Source: Sphingobium sp.
GTDB taxonomy: Bacteria > Pseudomonadota > Alphaproteobacteria > Sphingomonadales > Sphingomonadaceae
DNA: 64,000 nucleotides
Direction of reading: 5' to 3'
Assembly: GCF_003248505.1 (NCBI RefSeq)
Contig: NZ_QFOA01000003.1
Span: 62,001-126,000 of the forward strand
Part shown: piece by piece, positions 42,013 through 50,056 of the stretch
Layout of the letters: every line of letters begins with the position of its first letter
How positions within the stretch are numbered: the stretch's first letter is position 1
Program-made: the position numbers and the translations under genes
Notes under the pieces: model-generated
What the model was told of the DNA's origin: nothing
The model's database searches: none
Seen by the model: the letters and a program-made list of their open reading frames with translations, nothing else

Positions 42013-43305
42013 CTACGGTCTTTTTGTCAGGGCGGCGATGAAGAAGCCATCGGTGCCGCCCTGCGCCGCCAGCGTATCGGGCAGGGTGCGCAGCCACCCC
42101 TCGGGCGTGGGCGCGATGCCGTCCGGCAGGGCGCCCGCTTCGGGCGTCGCCAGCGCGAAGTCGCCGCGATCTTTCAGGAAGCGTTCTACCTGATCCTCCC
42201 CCTCCGCCCGTTCGAGCGAACAGGTGGCATAGACGATCCGCCCGCCCGGCTTCAGCCACCCGGCCGCACGGGCCAGCAGTTCGGTCTGCAATTCCGCCAG
42301 CTCAGCGATCTGGCGCGGGCCGATGCGATGGAGCACGTCGGGATGGCGGCGGTAGATTCCCGTCGCCGAACAGGGCGCGTCGAGCAGGATCGCGTCGACC
42401 GGCGCATCCGGTTGCCACTGGCGCAGGTCCGCCTGCACCGCCTGTGCGTCCAGCCGTGTGCGCGCCAGATTTTCGGACAATCGCTCCAGCCGCTTCTTCG
42501 ACTGGTCCACCGCCGTCACCTGCCATCCCGCTGCGGCCAGCTGCATCGTCTTGCCGCCGGGCGCGGCGCACAGGTCGAGCGCGGTGCGCCCGCCCCCGCC
42601 GCCCAGCAGCCGCGCGGCGCAGGATGCCGCGATATCCTGCACCCACCATGCCCCTTCGGCAAAGCCGGGAAGGTCGGGGATCGCGACCCCTTCGGGCAGG
42701 CGGACATGGCCGGGCGCGAAAGAAGCGCCCCCCGTTCGAACTGTCCACGTCGCTGTCTCGCTTGCGTCGCGCAAGCTGATGTCCACCGGCGGCCTCACCG
42801 CATAGGCGCGCGCTGCCGCCTGCGGCATCGCTTCGCCCCATTGCGCGGCCCACCGGTCCGCCACCTCGACGGGGAGCGTCGGCGGATCGGGCAGGATCGG
42901 TGTCGCACGGGTCACGGTGCCGAACACGCCATGCACCAGCTTGCGGGGCCCGCCGTCCACCAAAGGGAGAGCGGTCGCGATCGCGGCATGGGGCGGCGTG
43001 TCGAGCTTCAACGTCTGGGCAAGCGCGATGCGCAGCACCATCCGTGCCTTCGCGTCGTCGGGCAGCACCTGCCTTGTCGCTCCGTCGATCAGGGCGTCCA
43101 GGTCGGGCAAGTGGCGCAGCACCTCGGCCGCGATGGCATGGGTCAGCGCCCGGTCTTCCCGCGGCAATCCCTGTCCCGCGCCGTGCAGCGCCTGTTCCAG
43201 CGGTTCGCCGCGCCGCAGCACCGCGTCGAGGAGCTTCAGCGCCGCGCGGCGGGCGGGCAGGCCGGGGACGTCTTCGGGGCGGGGGGCGGGGCGGCGGCTG
43301 GGCAT
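42013..43305 (-). CDS. rsmB: 16S rRNA m5C967 methyltransferase RsmB-like
   Basis: SAM-dependent rRNA cytosine-5 methyltransferase. The 430-residue protein has an N-terminal NusB-like domain (RRAALKLLDAVLRRGEPLEQ) and a C-terminal Fmu/NOL1 methyltransferase. ALDLCAAPGGKTMQLAAAG binds SAM, with the two catalytic cysteines in LLDAPCSATGIYRRHPD and YATCSLERAEGED. The neighbourhood htpX-rsmB-rpe is conserved in sphingomonads. Confidence 0.94.
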   Translation of the reverse strand: MPSRRPAPRPEDVPGLPARRAALKLLDAVLRRGEPLEQALHGAGQGLPREDRALTHAIAAEVLRHLPDLDALIDGATRQVLPDDAKARMVLRIALAQTLKLDTPPHAAIATALPLVDGGPRKLVHGVFGTVTRATPILPDPPTLPVEVADRWAAQWGEAMPQAAARAYAVRPPVDISLRDASETATWTVRTGGASFAPGHVRLPEGVAIPDLPGFAEGAWWVQDIAASCAARLLGGGGGRTALDLCAAPGGKTMQLAAAGWQVTAVDQSKKRLERLSENLARTRLDAQAVQADLRQWQPDAPVDAILLDAPCSATGIYRRHPDVLHRIGPRQIAELAELQTELLARAAGWLKPGGRIVYATCSLERAEGEDQVERFLKDRGDFALATPEAGALPDGIAPTPEGWLRTLPDTLAAQGGTDGFFIAALTKRP

Positions 43306-43350
43306 GGGCAGGCGGTTAGGCCAATCCCGGCCAAAAGCAACCGTCCTTCG

Positions 43351-44271
43351 TCAGCGCCGGTGCGGGTCCAGCGCGCTGCGGGGGCGGGCCGGCGTCGCCA
43401 CCGGGGCGAGTGCGGATGCCGTGCGCGACGCGGGTGCCAGGGCGGGCGCGCCCATCTCCGCTGCGATGTCCTGCAACGCGGCGATGCGCTTTTCCGTCGC
43501 CGGATGGGTCGAGAACAACTCGCTCACATGCGTAGGGACGATGTAGAGTTGTGCCGTCGCCGGATTGCGCGCCGCCACCGGGTTGGGGATGGCCTGCGCC
43601 GCACCCGAAATCCGAGCGAGCGCGGACGCGAGCGCACGGGGATTCCCGCTGATCTCCGCGCCCGCGCGGTCCGCGCCATATTCGCGCGTGCGGCTGATCG
43701 CCATCTGCACGATCATCGCGGCGAAGGGGGCGACCAATACCGCCAGCAGGCTCCCCGCGATATTGCCATGCCCCTCCCGATCGCCGCCGCGAAAGAACAG
43801 GCCGAAATTCGCCAGCATCGAAATCGCGCCCGCAATCGTCGCCACCATCGTCATGATGAGCGTGTCGCGATGCTTCACATGGCCCAGTTCGTGCGCCATC
43901 ACGCCCGCCACCTCCTCGCGGCTCAGCATCGACAGCAGCCCGGTGGTCGCGGCGACGGCGGCGTTCTGCGGATTGCGCCCGGTCGCAAAGGCGTTGGGCG
44001 CGTCCTGGTCGATGATATAGACGCGCGGCATCGGCAGCTGCGCCCGCTGCGCAAGGTCACGCACCAGATTGTAGAAATCGGGCGCGTTGGTGGCGTCGAC
44101 CTCCCGCGCGTCGTGCATGGACAGGACGATGCGGTCGGCGTTCCAGAAGGTGAAGAGGTTCATGCCCGCCGCCGCCAGCAGCGCGACGATCGCCCCGCCG
44201 GTGCCGCCCAGCGTATAGCCCAGCGCCATGAACAGGGCGGTCAGCGCCGCCAGCAGCATGGCCGTCTTCAT
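43351..44271 (-). CDS. htpX: Zinc metalloprotease HtpX homologue
   Basis: Inner-membrane M48 protease for membrane-protein quality control. From ATG 44271 the product is 306 residues: two N-terminal helices, the zinc site VMAHELGHVKHRD (HExxH), two further hydrophobic segments and SRTREYGADRAGAEISG carrying the third ligand Glu. The C-terminus is an Ala/Pro-rich tail. The frame extends to 44421 but overlaps the divergent SDHAF4-like gene. Confidence 0.95.
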   Translation of the reverse strand: MKTAMLLAALTALFMALGYTLGGTGGAIVALLAAAGMNLFTFWNADRIVLSMHDAREVDATNAPDFYNLVRDLAQRAQLPMPRVYIIDQDAPNAFATGRNPQNAAVAATTGLLSMLSREEVAGVMAHELGHVKHRDTLIMTMVATIAGAISMLANFGLFFRGGDREGHGNIAGSLLAVLVAPFAAMIVQMAISRTREYGADRAGAEISGNPRALASALARISGAAQAIPNPVAARNPATAQLYIVPTHVSELFSTHPATEKRIAALQDIAAEMGAPALAPASRTASALAPVATPARPRSALDPHRR

Positions 44272-44370
44272 CCCGTTCACTTGCAATACACTCCTTCCCC
44301 GCCCAGATAGCGGGTTCAAGCTGAATATGGGGTTGACCGGCCCCGCCCGCAATTTGAAAAGGCCGCCGCC

Positions 44371-44544
44371 ATGGGAACTTTCAACGGCAAGCGTCCGGCG
44401 CATGTGAAGCCGCCCGAGCATCTTTCGAAAAGCCCGCCGCTGCCCGCCCCCGATCCCCTGGACGCGCCGTCGCGTAACGACGAGGAACTGAGCCCCACCC
44501 GCTACGGCGATTGGGAGCGCAAGGGAATCGCGATAGATTTCTGA
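44371..44544 (+). CDS. DUF1674 / succinate dehydrogenase assembly factor 4-like protein
   Basis: A 57-residue protein easily missed because of its size. The last third, LSPTRYGDWERKGIAIDF, is the DUF1674/SDHAF4 signature, which ends the protein as in the family. The N-terminal two thirds are Pro/Lys-rich and disordered. SDHAF4 helps assemble the flavinylated SdhA subunit. GAAAAGG eight bases upstream supports ATG 44371. It is divergent from htpX, sharing a 99-base intergenic region. Confidence 0.88.
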   Translation: MGTFNGKRPAHVKPPEHLSKSPPLPAPDPLDAPSRNDEELSPTRYGDWERKGIAIDF

Positions 44545-44660
44545 TATTTCGCACCACGCTTCGCCGATGATTATGCACGATTGACGATGGATCGTGCCGC
44601 TGGCGCGAGGAGCCTTGCCGCCTGCTCTGGCCTTATCCGTCCGGCCCTGTGCACACCGCC

Positions 44661-45149
44661 ATGCAAGAGGGAGACAAGAGCGTGGGTGTGCATCTGGTTG
44701 CTGACATGACGACGAAGACGGTTTCGGATTACGCGCCGGAGGATGCGGCGCTGCTCTGCGCGGTGGGGCGGCTGGTTTGCGCCTGGACGATGCTGGAACA
44801 AAGCCTGGAAACCAAGATCGGGCTGATGCGCGAGGCGATGGGCGATATCCGCACCGTGGGCGCGCGCACGCGGCCCAGCATGGCGAAACTGATGACCGAA
44901 TTGCGCACCATGGTCGCCATGCGCGACCGCCGCAACGCCAGCGCGCTCACCGAAATTTCGGAGATCGAGCGCAACATGCAGCGCATCGACCGTTTTCGCG
45001 CGCTCATCATACAGGGATTTCATCAGCCAGCGGAGGGGGGCTTCACCTGCCGCGATGGGCGCAACAACATCCAGCATATCGCGCTGCATCAACTCGAAGC
45101 GGAAATCGCGGCGCTCGAAACCATCGCCACCCGCCTGCTCGCCGTCTAG
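44661..45149 (+). CDS. Helical protein of unknown function
   Basis: About 162 residues, almost entirely alpha-helical and soluble: LLCAVGRLVCAWTMLEQSLE, ALTEISEIERNMQRIDRFRA and HQLEAEIAALETIATRLLAV. The W-xx-LE pattern in the first helices recalls HEPN-like helical bundles, but the RxxxxH nuclease motif is absent, so I do not assign it. Start uncertain: GTG 44682 has a better ribosome-binding site (GAGGGAG), and GTG 44649 and ATG 44706 are in frame. Single gene between the SDHAF4-like gene and galU. Confidence 0.6.
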   Translation: MQEGDKSVGVHLVADMTTKTVSDYAPEDAALLCAVGRLVCAWTMLEQSLETKIGLMREAMGDIRTVGARTRPSMAKLMTELRTMVAMRDRRNASALTEISEIERNMQRIDRFRALIIQGFHQPAEGGFTCRDGRNNIQHIALHQLEAEIAALETIATRLLAV

Positions 45150-45227
45150 ATAGCGTCAGCCGCTTCGCTTGACCTTTCTCGCAGGCGCGGCAAAGACAAT
45201 GCAACTGCGTCCACAGGGGAATCGACC

Positions 45228-46103
45228 TTGACCAAGCGTATCCGCAAAGCCGTCTTTCCCGTAGCCGGCCTCGGCACGCGGTTCCTGCCCGCGACCAAGG
45301 CGGTGCCGAAGGAATTGCTTCCCGTCGTCGACCGTCCGCTGATCCAATATGCCGTCGACGAAGCGCGCGAGGCGGGGATCGAACAGATGATCTTCGTCAC
45401 CGGACGCGGGAAGGGCGCGATCGAGGATTATTTCGACATCGCCTTCGAATGCGAAGTGACGCAACGCGAACGCGGCAAGGACCTGTCGGCGCTGGAGGGT
45501 ACGCGGCTCGATCCGGGCAATGCCGTATTCCTGCGCCAGCAGGAGCCGCTCGGCCTTGGCCACGCGATCTGGTGTGCGCGCGACATCGTCGGCGACGAAC
45601 CGTTCGCGATCCTGCTGCCCGACGAATTCATGAAGGGCGCGCCCGGGCGCGGCTGCATGAAGCAGATGGTCGACGCCTATGAAAAGGTCGGCGGCAACCT
45701 CGTCTGCGCGCTCGAAATCCCGATGGAGCAGACACCCAGCTACGGCGTCATCGATCCCGGTGCCCGCGATGGCGCGTTGACGCAGGTCAAGGGCCTTGTC
45801 GAAAAGCCCAAGCTCGGCACCGCGCCATCCAACCTCATCCTGCCGGGCCGCTACATCCTTCAGCCCGACGTGATGAAAATCCTCGAGACGCAGGAAAAGG
45901 GTGCGGGCGGCGAAATCCAGCTGACCGACGCGATGGCATCGCTGATCGGCAAGCAGCCCTTCCACGGCGTCACTTTCGATGGCCGCCGTTTCGACTGCGG
46001 GTCGAAGGCGGGCTATATCGAGGCCAATTTGGCCCTGTCGCTGGAGCGCGAAGACCTGCGCGAGCATATTCGCGCTTTCGCGACCGAGGAACTGGCTCGC
46101 TGA
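45228..46103 (+). CDS. galU: UTP--glucose-1-phosphate uridylyltransferase
   Basis: Makes UDP-glucose for exopolysaccharide and glycolipid synthesis. The 291-residue protein has the nucleotidyltransferase start AVFPVAGLGTRFLPATKAVP, KELLPVVDRPLIQYAVDEA and LEIPMEQTPSYGVIDPG. The start is TTG at 45228 with GGGGA upstream; no ATG or GTG fits before the conserved motif. Single gene, followed by a convergent micro-ORF. Confidence 0.95.
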   Translation: MTKRIRKAVFPVAGLGTRFLPATKAVPKELLPVVDRPLIQYAVDEAREAGIEQMIFVTGRGKGAIEDYFDIAFECEVTQRERGKDLSALEGTRLDPGNAVFLRQQEPLGLGHAIWCARDIVGDEPFAILLPDEFMKGAPGRGCMKQMVDAYEKVGGNLVCALEIPMEQTPSYGVIDPGARDGALTQVKGLVEKPKLGTAPSNLILPGRYILQPDVMKILETQEKGAGGEIQLTDAMASLIGKQPFHGVTFDGRRFDCGSKAGYIEANLALSLEREDLREHIRAFATEELAR

Positions 46104-46105
46104 TC

Positions 46106-46237
46106 CTATAGCGGGGGCATCGTACCCATCAGCAGCAGCGCCACGCCCGACAGGGCGATGGCGCTGCCCAGGGCAAGCTGGGCGGGGTGGACCATGCGAC
46201 GGATGGGCAGGGCGACGGCGGTTTCGATTCTGGACAT
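46106..46237 (-). CDS. Predicted 43-residue single-pass membrane peptide
   Basis: An open frame ATG 46237 to TAG 46106 encodes a basic N-terminus (SRIETAVALPIRRMV) and one C-terminal hydrophobic helix (LALGSAIALSGVALLLMG) followed by TMPPL. Composition, charge placement and convergent spacing (2 bases after galU) look gene-like, but the ribosome-binding site is weak and I know no family. Confidence 0.5.
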   Translation of the reverse strand: MSRIETAVALPIRRMVHPAQLALGSAIALSGVALLLMGTMPPL

Positions 46238-46548
46238 GCGTCCGATATAGGACGCTATCCTCGGACGGTCGCGTCGATTATTCCGCTCACTTCCATCGAC
46301 GGAAGCGATCAGGCATCTACGCCGACCGCAATATATCCCCTTCCAGCTTCTCCTACGCCTCGCGCGGCGCTTGAGGATTGGATGCGCAGCGCAAACGTGC
46401 CATGGGCGACGACCGAATCGCTGAGCAGGATATCGAACGCGAAACCGTCAGACGCCGCTGCGTCGCTCGCTCCCTGTGGGAACGGCGCCCGCCGCGCGCC
46501 CGGCGCCACGGCGGTGCCGTACCGGGCTAGCCGCGCGGCGGGACAGCG
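46238..46548. other. Intergenic stretch between micro-ORF and ssb
   Basis: About 310 bases without a gene I can support. A minus-strand frame at 46309-46509 (66 codons, GTG start) has a plausible-looking C-terminal part (DGFAFDILLSDSVV) but an Arg/Ala-rich frame-shadow N-terminus and no site. It could be the remnant of a lost gene. The stretch near the ssb end is a run of GC-rich palindromes (CGCGCCCGGCGC) that may help terminate ssb. Confidence 0.4.
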
Positions 46549-47145
46549 TCAGAACGGCACTTCATCGTCCAGATCGTTGTCGAAATTCGGCCCACCGGCA
46601 CGCCCGCCGCCGAAATTGCCGCTACCGCCGCCTTGCGAGCGTCCACCGCCCTGGCCGCCATAGCCGCCGCCCGAACCGCCGCCCTGACCGCCGAAATCGT
46701 CATAATCGCCGCCACCAAAGCCGCTGGAGCCGCCGCTCCAGTCGGACACACCCTGGCCGCGCCCGCCGCCGCCCTGACCGCCGCCACCGCCGGGCGCACC
46801 GTCGAGCATCGTCAGGACCGAACCCAGACCCTGCAACACGACTTCGGTCGTGTAACGGTCGTTGCCCTGTTGGTCTTGCCACTTGCGGGTGCGCAACTGG
46901 CCTTCGATATAGACTTTCGACCCCTTGCGCAGGAAGCGTTCGGCCACGCCTACGAGACCTTCGGAAAAGATCGCGACGCTATGCCATTCGGTGCGCTCCT
47001 TGCGCTCCCCGGTCGTGCGGTCCTTCCAGTTTTCCGACGTGGCGATCCGCAGGTTGCACACCTTGCCACCGTTCTGGAAGCTCTTGACCTCCGGATCGGC
47101 ACCCAGATTGCCGACCAGAATGACCTTGTTGACCGAGCCTGCCAT
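46549..47145 (-). CDS. ssb: Single-stranded DNA-binding protein
   Basis: A 198-residue SSB. The OB fold (about 1-112) has NKVILVGNLGADPEVKSF, RKERTEWHSVAIFSEGL and GSKVYIEGQLRTRKWQDQQG. A very Gly-rich tail (about 118-185) leads to the acidic protein-docking tip DLDDEVPF. GGAGGAA directly upstream marks the start at 47145. It lies 26 bases after feoB on the same strand. Confidence 0.97.
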   Translation of the reverse strand: MAGSVNKVILVGNLGADPEVKSFQNGGKVCNLRIATSENWKDRTTGERKERTEWHSVAIFSEGLVGVAERFLRKGSKVYIEGQLRTRKWQDQQGNDRYTTEVVLQGLGSVLTMLDGAPGGGGGQGGGGRGQGVSDWSGGSSGFGGGDYDDFGGQGGGSGGGYGGQGGGRSQGGGSGNFGGGRAGGPNFDNDLDDEVPF

Positions 47146-47171
47146 GATTCCTCCGATGCGTTGATCGGCCC

Positions 47172-49028
47172 TTATAGTCCCGCAGCGCTCGCAGTCCAGA
47201 AAGTGATACCGGCTGCCACATATGCGAGCAGGAACAGGTAACCGACCATGAAAAGCGGCCATTTCCACCCGTTCGTCTCCCGCCGCGTTACCGCGATGGT
47301 GGAGATGCACTGGGGCGCGAAAATGAACCAGGCGAGGAAAGCGAGCGCGGTGGGCAGCGGCCACTGGCGTTTCAGCCGGTCTCCCAGGCTTTGTTCGAGC
47401 GCCGCCTCGTCGCTGCCCGCGTCGATCGAATAGACGGTCGCGAGCGCAGACACCGCCACCTCGCGCGCGGCCATCGCGGGGATGAGCGCCAGCGATATGT
47501 CGCGGTTGAAGCCGACCGGTGCCAGCACGACCTGCAACCCGCCCGCGATCCGCCCGGCGATCGAATGATCGACCTGGCTGGTGGGATTGCCGTCCGGCAC
47601 GCGCGGGAAGCTGAGCAGCAGCCACAGGATCACGGTCGAGGCAAAGATGATCGTGCCCGCGCGCTTCAGGAAGATGACCGCGCGCTGCCACAGGCCGAGT
47701 AGAATGTCCTGCGGGCGCGGCCACTGATATTTGGGCATTTCCATCAGGAATCCGCCGCTCGTGCCCTTGGTGACCGTCAGTCGCAGGATCAGCGCGACCA
47801 GCATCGCGCCGACGATCCCTGCGACATAGAGGCAGAAGAGGACGAAGCCCTGCAAGCCGATGCCATAGCCGATGTCGCGCGCCGGAATGAAGGCACCGAT
47901 GATGACGGCATAGACCGGCAGCCGGGCCGAACAGGTCATGAGCGGGGCGATGAGGATCGTGGTCAGCCGGTCCTTGGGGTCGGCGATCGTGCGGGTCGCC
48001 ATGATTCCAGGCACCGCGCAGGCGAAGGAGGAGAGGAGAGGGATGAAAGCCCGGCCCGACAGGCCGACCTTCGCCATCAGGCTGTCCATCAGGAAGGCGG
48101 CGCGGACCATGTAGCCGGTCGCTTCCAGCATCAGGATGAAGAAGAAGAGAATCAGGATCTGCGGCAGGAATACAATCACCGACCCAACGCCGTTGATGAC
48201 GCCGTCCACCAGAAAGGACCGCACGATACCGTCTGGCAGCGTTTCGCGCACCGCCCCGGCGGCGGCTTCGGCCACCCCCTCTATCATCGCCATCGGCGCG
48301 GCCGACCAGCTATAGACCGCCTGGAACATGACGAAGAGCAGCGTGAGCAGCAGGATCAGGCCTGCCACGGGATGCAGCGCCACCCGGTCCACCGCCGCAG
48401 TCAATCGTCGCGAGGGCGTTTCGCGCACCACGGTCGCGCGGGCGATGCGCCGCGCTTCCTTGCGGGTGGCTTCGAAATCTCGGTCGGGCCGGGCCGGGGC
48501 GGGGGCCTGTGCGCCGCCCAGCGCCGCGCCCAGTTCCTCGCGCAGATGGTCGAGACCGCGCTTGCGTACGGCGACCGTCGAAACCACCGGCACGCCCAGT
48601 TCGCGCGATAGGATCGCCGCATCCAGTTCCAGTCCGTCGCGCGTCGCCAGATCCACCATGTTGAGCGCCAGCACGGTGGGAAGGCCCAGCGCGATGAGTT
48701 CCAGGGCGAAGCGCAGATGATTGTCGAGGTTGGACGCATCGACCACGATCACCAGTGCGTCGGGGCGCTTCTCGCCCGCTTGTCGCCCCAGAACCATGTC
48801 GCGCGTCACCTGTTCGTCCGGGCTGCCGGGCGACAGGCTGTAGGTGCCGGGCAGGTCGACCAGTTCGACCGGACGGCCATCGGCCAGCGCCAGACGGCCT
48901 GCCTTGCGCTCGACGGTGACGCCGGGATAGTTGCCCAGCTTCTGCCGCGCGCCGGTCAGCGCGTTGAACAGCGCGCTCTTGCCGGCATTGGGATTGCCGA
49001 CCAGCGCGACCAGCGGCGTGGCGTTCAC
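47172..49028 (-). CDS. feoB: Ferrous iron transporter FeoB
   Basis: Inner-membrane Fe2+ permease with a cytosolic GTPase. The 618-residue protein has G1 GNPNAGKSALFNAL, G3 DLPGTYSLSP and G4 NMVD, then about eight to ten membrane helices with two gate regions (SSFACAVPGIMATRTI with its Cys, and TCSARLPVYAVIIGAF) and FAPQCIST near the end. Start GTG 49028 overlaps the feoA stop (GTGA); the longer frame to 49202 is a shadow. Shorter than the enterobacterial protein (about 770) and no feoC follows. Confidence 0.95.
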   Translation of the reverse strand: MNATPLVALVGNPNAGKSALFNALTGARQKLGNYPGVTVERKAGRLALADGRPVELVDLPGTYSLSPGSPDEQVTRDMVLGRQAGEKRPDALVIVVDASNLDNHLRFALELIALGLPTVLALNMVDLATRDGLELDAAILSRELGVPVVSTVAVRKRGLDHLREELGAALGGAQAPAPARPDRDFEATRKEARRIARATVVRETPSRRLTAAVDRVALHPVAGLILLLTLLFVMFQAVYSWSAAPMAMIEGVAEAAAGAVRETLPDGIVRSFLVDGVINGVGSVIVFLPQILILFFFILMLEATGYMVRAAFLMDSLMAKVGLSGRAFIPLLSSFACAVPGIMATRTIADPKDRLTTILIAPLMTCSARLPVYAVIIGAFIPARDIGYGIGLQGFVLFCLYVAGIVGAMLVALILRLTVTKGTSGGFLMEMPKYQWPRPQDILLGLWQRAVIFLKRAGTIIFASTVILWLLLSFPRVPDGNPTSQVDHSIAGRIAGGLQVVLAPVGFNRDISLALIPAMAAREVAVSALATVYSIDAGSDEAALEQSLGDRLKRQWPLPTALAFLAWFIFAPQCISTIAVTRRETNGWKWPLFMVGYLFLLAYVAAGITFWTASAAGL

Positions 49029-49306
49029 GCCGCTTCGTTCCGTGTGCCGGCTGTCGATGGATCCTCCGCGCCGGTGCGCACCGTGACGGCGGCGGCATGG
49101 ACGCGGCGCATGGCGATGGTCATGCGGCCGATGCGGCACGCGATCGGCCCCCGGCGCAGCAGCCCGCCATGGTGCAGTGCCTCGACGCTTGCGCCCTCGC
49201 ACAGGCCGAATTCGCGCAGGCGCTGGCCTTCGGCATCGGTCAGGGCCGACCAGTCGATCCGATCGACATAGGCTGGGTGCCGCAGGGGCAGGTCAGTCAG
49301 GCGCAA
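49025..49306 (-). CDS. feoA: FeoA-like protein
   Basis: A 93-residue SH3-like FeoA domain: RLTDLPLRHPAYVDRIDW, LREFGLCEGASVEALHHGG and RGPIACRIGRMTIAMRRVHA, the last two matching the GxxxGxxIxxLxxG and GDPxxxxIxGxxxALR pattern. It probably supports FeoB activity. Start is TTG 49306 with GGAAG upstream. The C-terminal 20 residues beyond the fold are Thr/Ala-rich. Confidence 0.88.
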   Translation of the reverse strand: MRLTDLPLRHPAYVDRIDWSALTDAEGQRLREFGLCEGASVEALHHGGLLRRGPIACRIGRMTIAMRRVHAAAVTVRTGAEDPSTAGTRNEAA

Positions 49307-49330
49307 GGGCTTCCACTCGCTCTATTCTTC

Positions 49331-49345
49331 TGCGAGCGACTATCA
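49331..49345 (-). promoter_or_regulatory. Candidate Fur box upstream of feoAB
   Basis: On the minus strand TGATAGTCGCTCGCA lies 25 bases upstream of the feoA start. The left half matches the 7-1-7 Fur site (TGATAAT) in six of seven bases and the right half is weaker. An adjacent perfect palindrome ATCCTTAAGGAT lies at 49348-49359. Iron control of feo is established in many bacteria; the site here is inferred. Confidence 0.45.
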
Positions 49346-49389
49346 ATATCCTTAAGGATTGACCAGCATATATTCACGCCAGCGACGGT

Positions 49390-50046
49390 TCACACGACCG
49401 GATAGCGCAGCCGACCGATGAATCGCGACAGGCTGAGCCGTTCGCCGCCGCCCGCGCCCTTGATCCTGCTCTTCCATTTTTCGAACCGCATCACATCCTC
49501 GACCCGGCGGGCCAAGAAGGCGCGGGTTTCGGCGCGATCCTCGCTGTCGTCATCGAGGAAGGCGATGAGCGTGGCGGCGTAGAGCGCCGTCAGCGTCGCA
49601 CGCTTGCTGTAATGGTTGAGGTCGGTGGCGGTGTCGCCCGCTGCGCGCCACATCGCGTCCGCCGCGCGCCAGGCGAGCTTGCCCGCGCGCGGTGCGTTGG
49701 TCGGCAGCGCCAGAATGGCAAGCGCGCGACGCAGCGCTTCCTTGTCGGGCGCAACGATGGCGAGACGCGCTTCGACCAGCGCGACGATCTTGCGCCGGAT
49801 GGAGAGCGTCGCCAGCGTTTCCGGCGGCAGAGCGTCGACCATGGCCGCGTCGATGCTGGCGAACCATGCGTCGATCATGGCGACTGGGCCGTCTGCGAAG
49901 GCCAGCTGCGCCACATCCTCGTCCACGCCCTTTTCGCGCGCCGCCATCGCAACGGCGGGGGGGCGCCATCCGTCGAAGGCGGCGTGGCGCGCCAGCACGG
50001 GAGCCAGCAGCGCGCGGATTTCGTCCAGGGTCAGGTCGTCGTTCAT
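49390..50046 (-). CDS. COQ9 family protein (ubiquinone biosynthesis)
   Basis: The 218-residue all-helical protein matches the COQ9 family, a lipid-binding TetR-like fold that presents ubiquinone intermediates to COQ7 in mitochondria. It has MVDALPPETLATLSIRRKIV, KLAWRAADAMWRAAGDTATD and NHYSKRATLTALYAATLIAF, the last being the strongest family signature (HYxKRxxLxxVYxxT). ATG 50046 was chosen. It starts 10 bases after the DMT transporter gene on the same strand; no ubi genes are nearby. Confidence 0.9.
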   Translation of the reverse strand: MNDDLTLDEIRALLAPVLARHAAFDGWRPPAVAMAAREKGVDEDVAQLAFADGPVAMIDAWFASIDAAMVDALPPETLATLSIRRKIVALVEARLAIVAPDKEALRRALAILALPTNAPRAGKLAWRAADAMWRAAGDTATDLNHYSKRATLTALYAATLIAFLDDDSEDRAETRAFLARRVEDVMRFEKWKSRIKGAGGGERLSLSRFIGRLRYPVV

Positions 50047-50056
50047 GCCCGTCAAT

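Noticed and set aside
44661..45149. Toxin of a toxin-antitoxin pair (HEPN type)
   Set aside because: No RxxxxH motif and no adjacent antitoxin-like gene.
46309..46509. 66-codon minus-strand frame downstream of ssb
   Set aside because: The middle looks protein-like, but there is no ribosome-binding site, no family and the N-terminus is frame-shadow-like; kept only as a note on the intergenic stretch.
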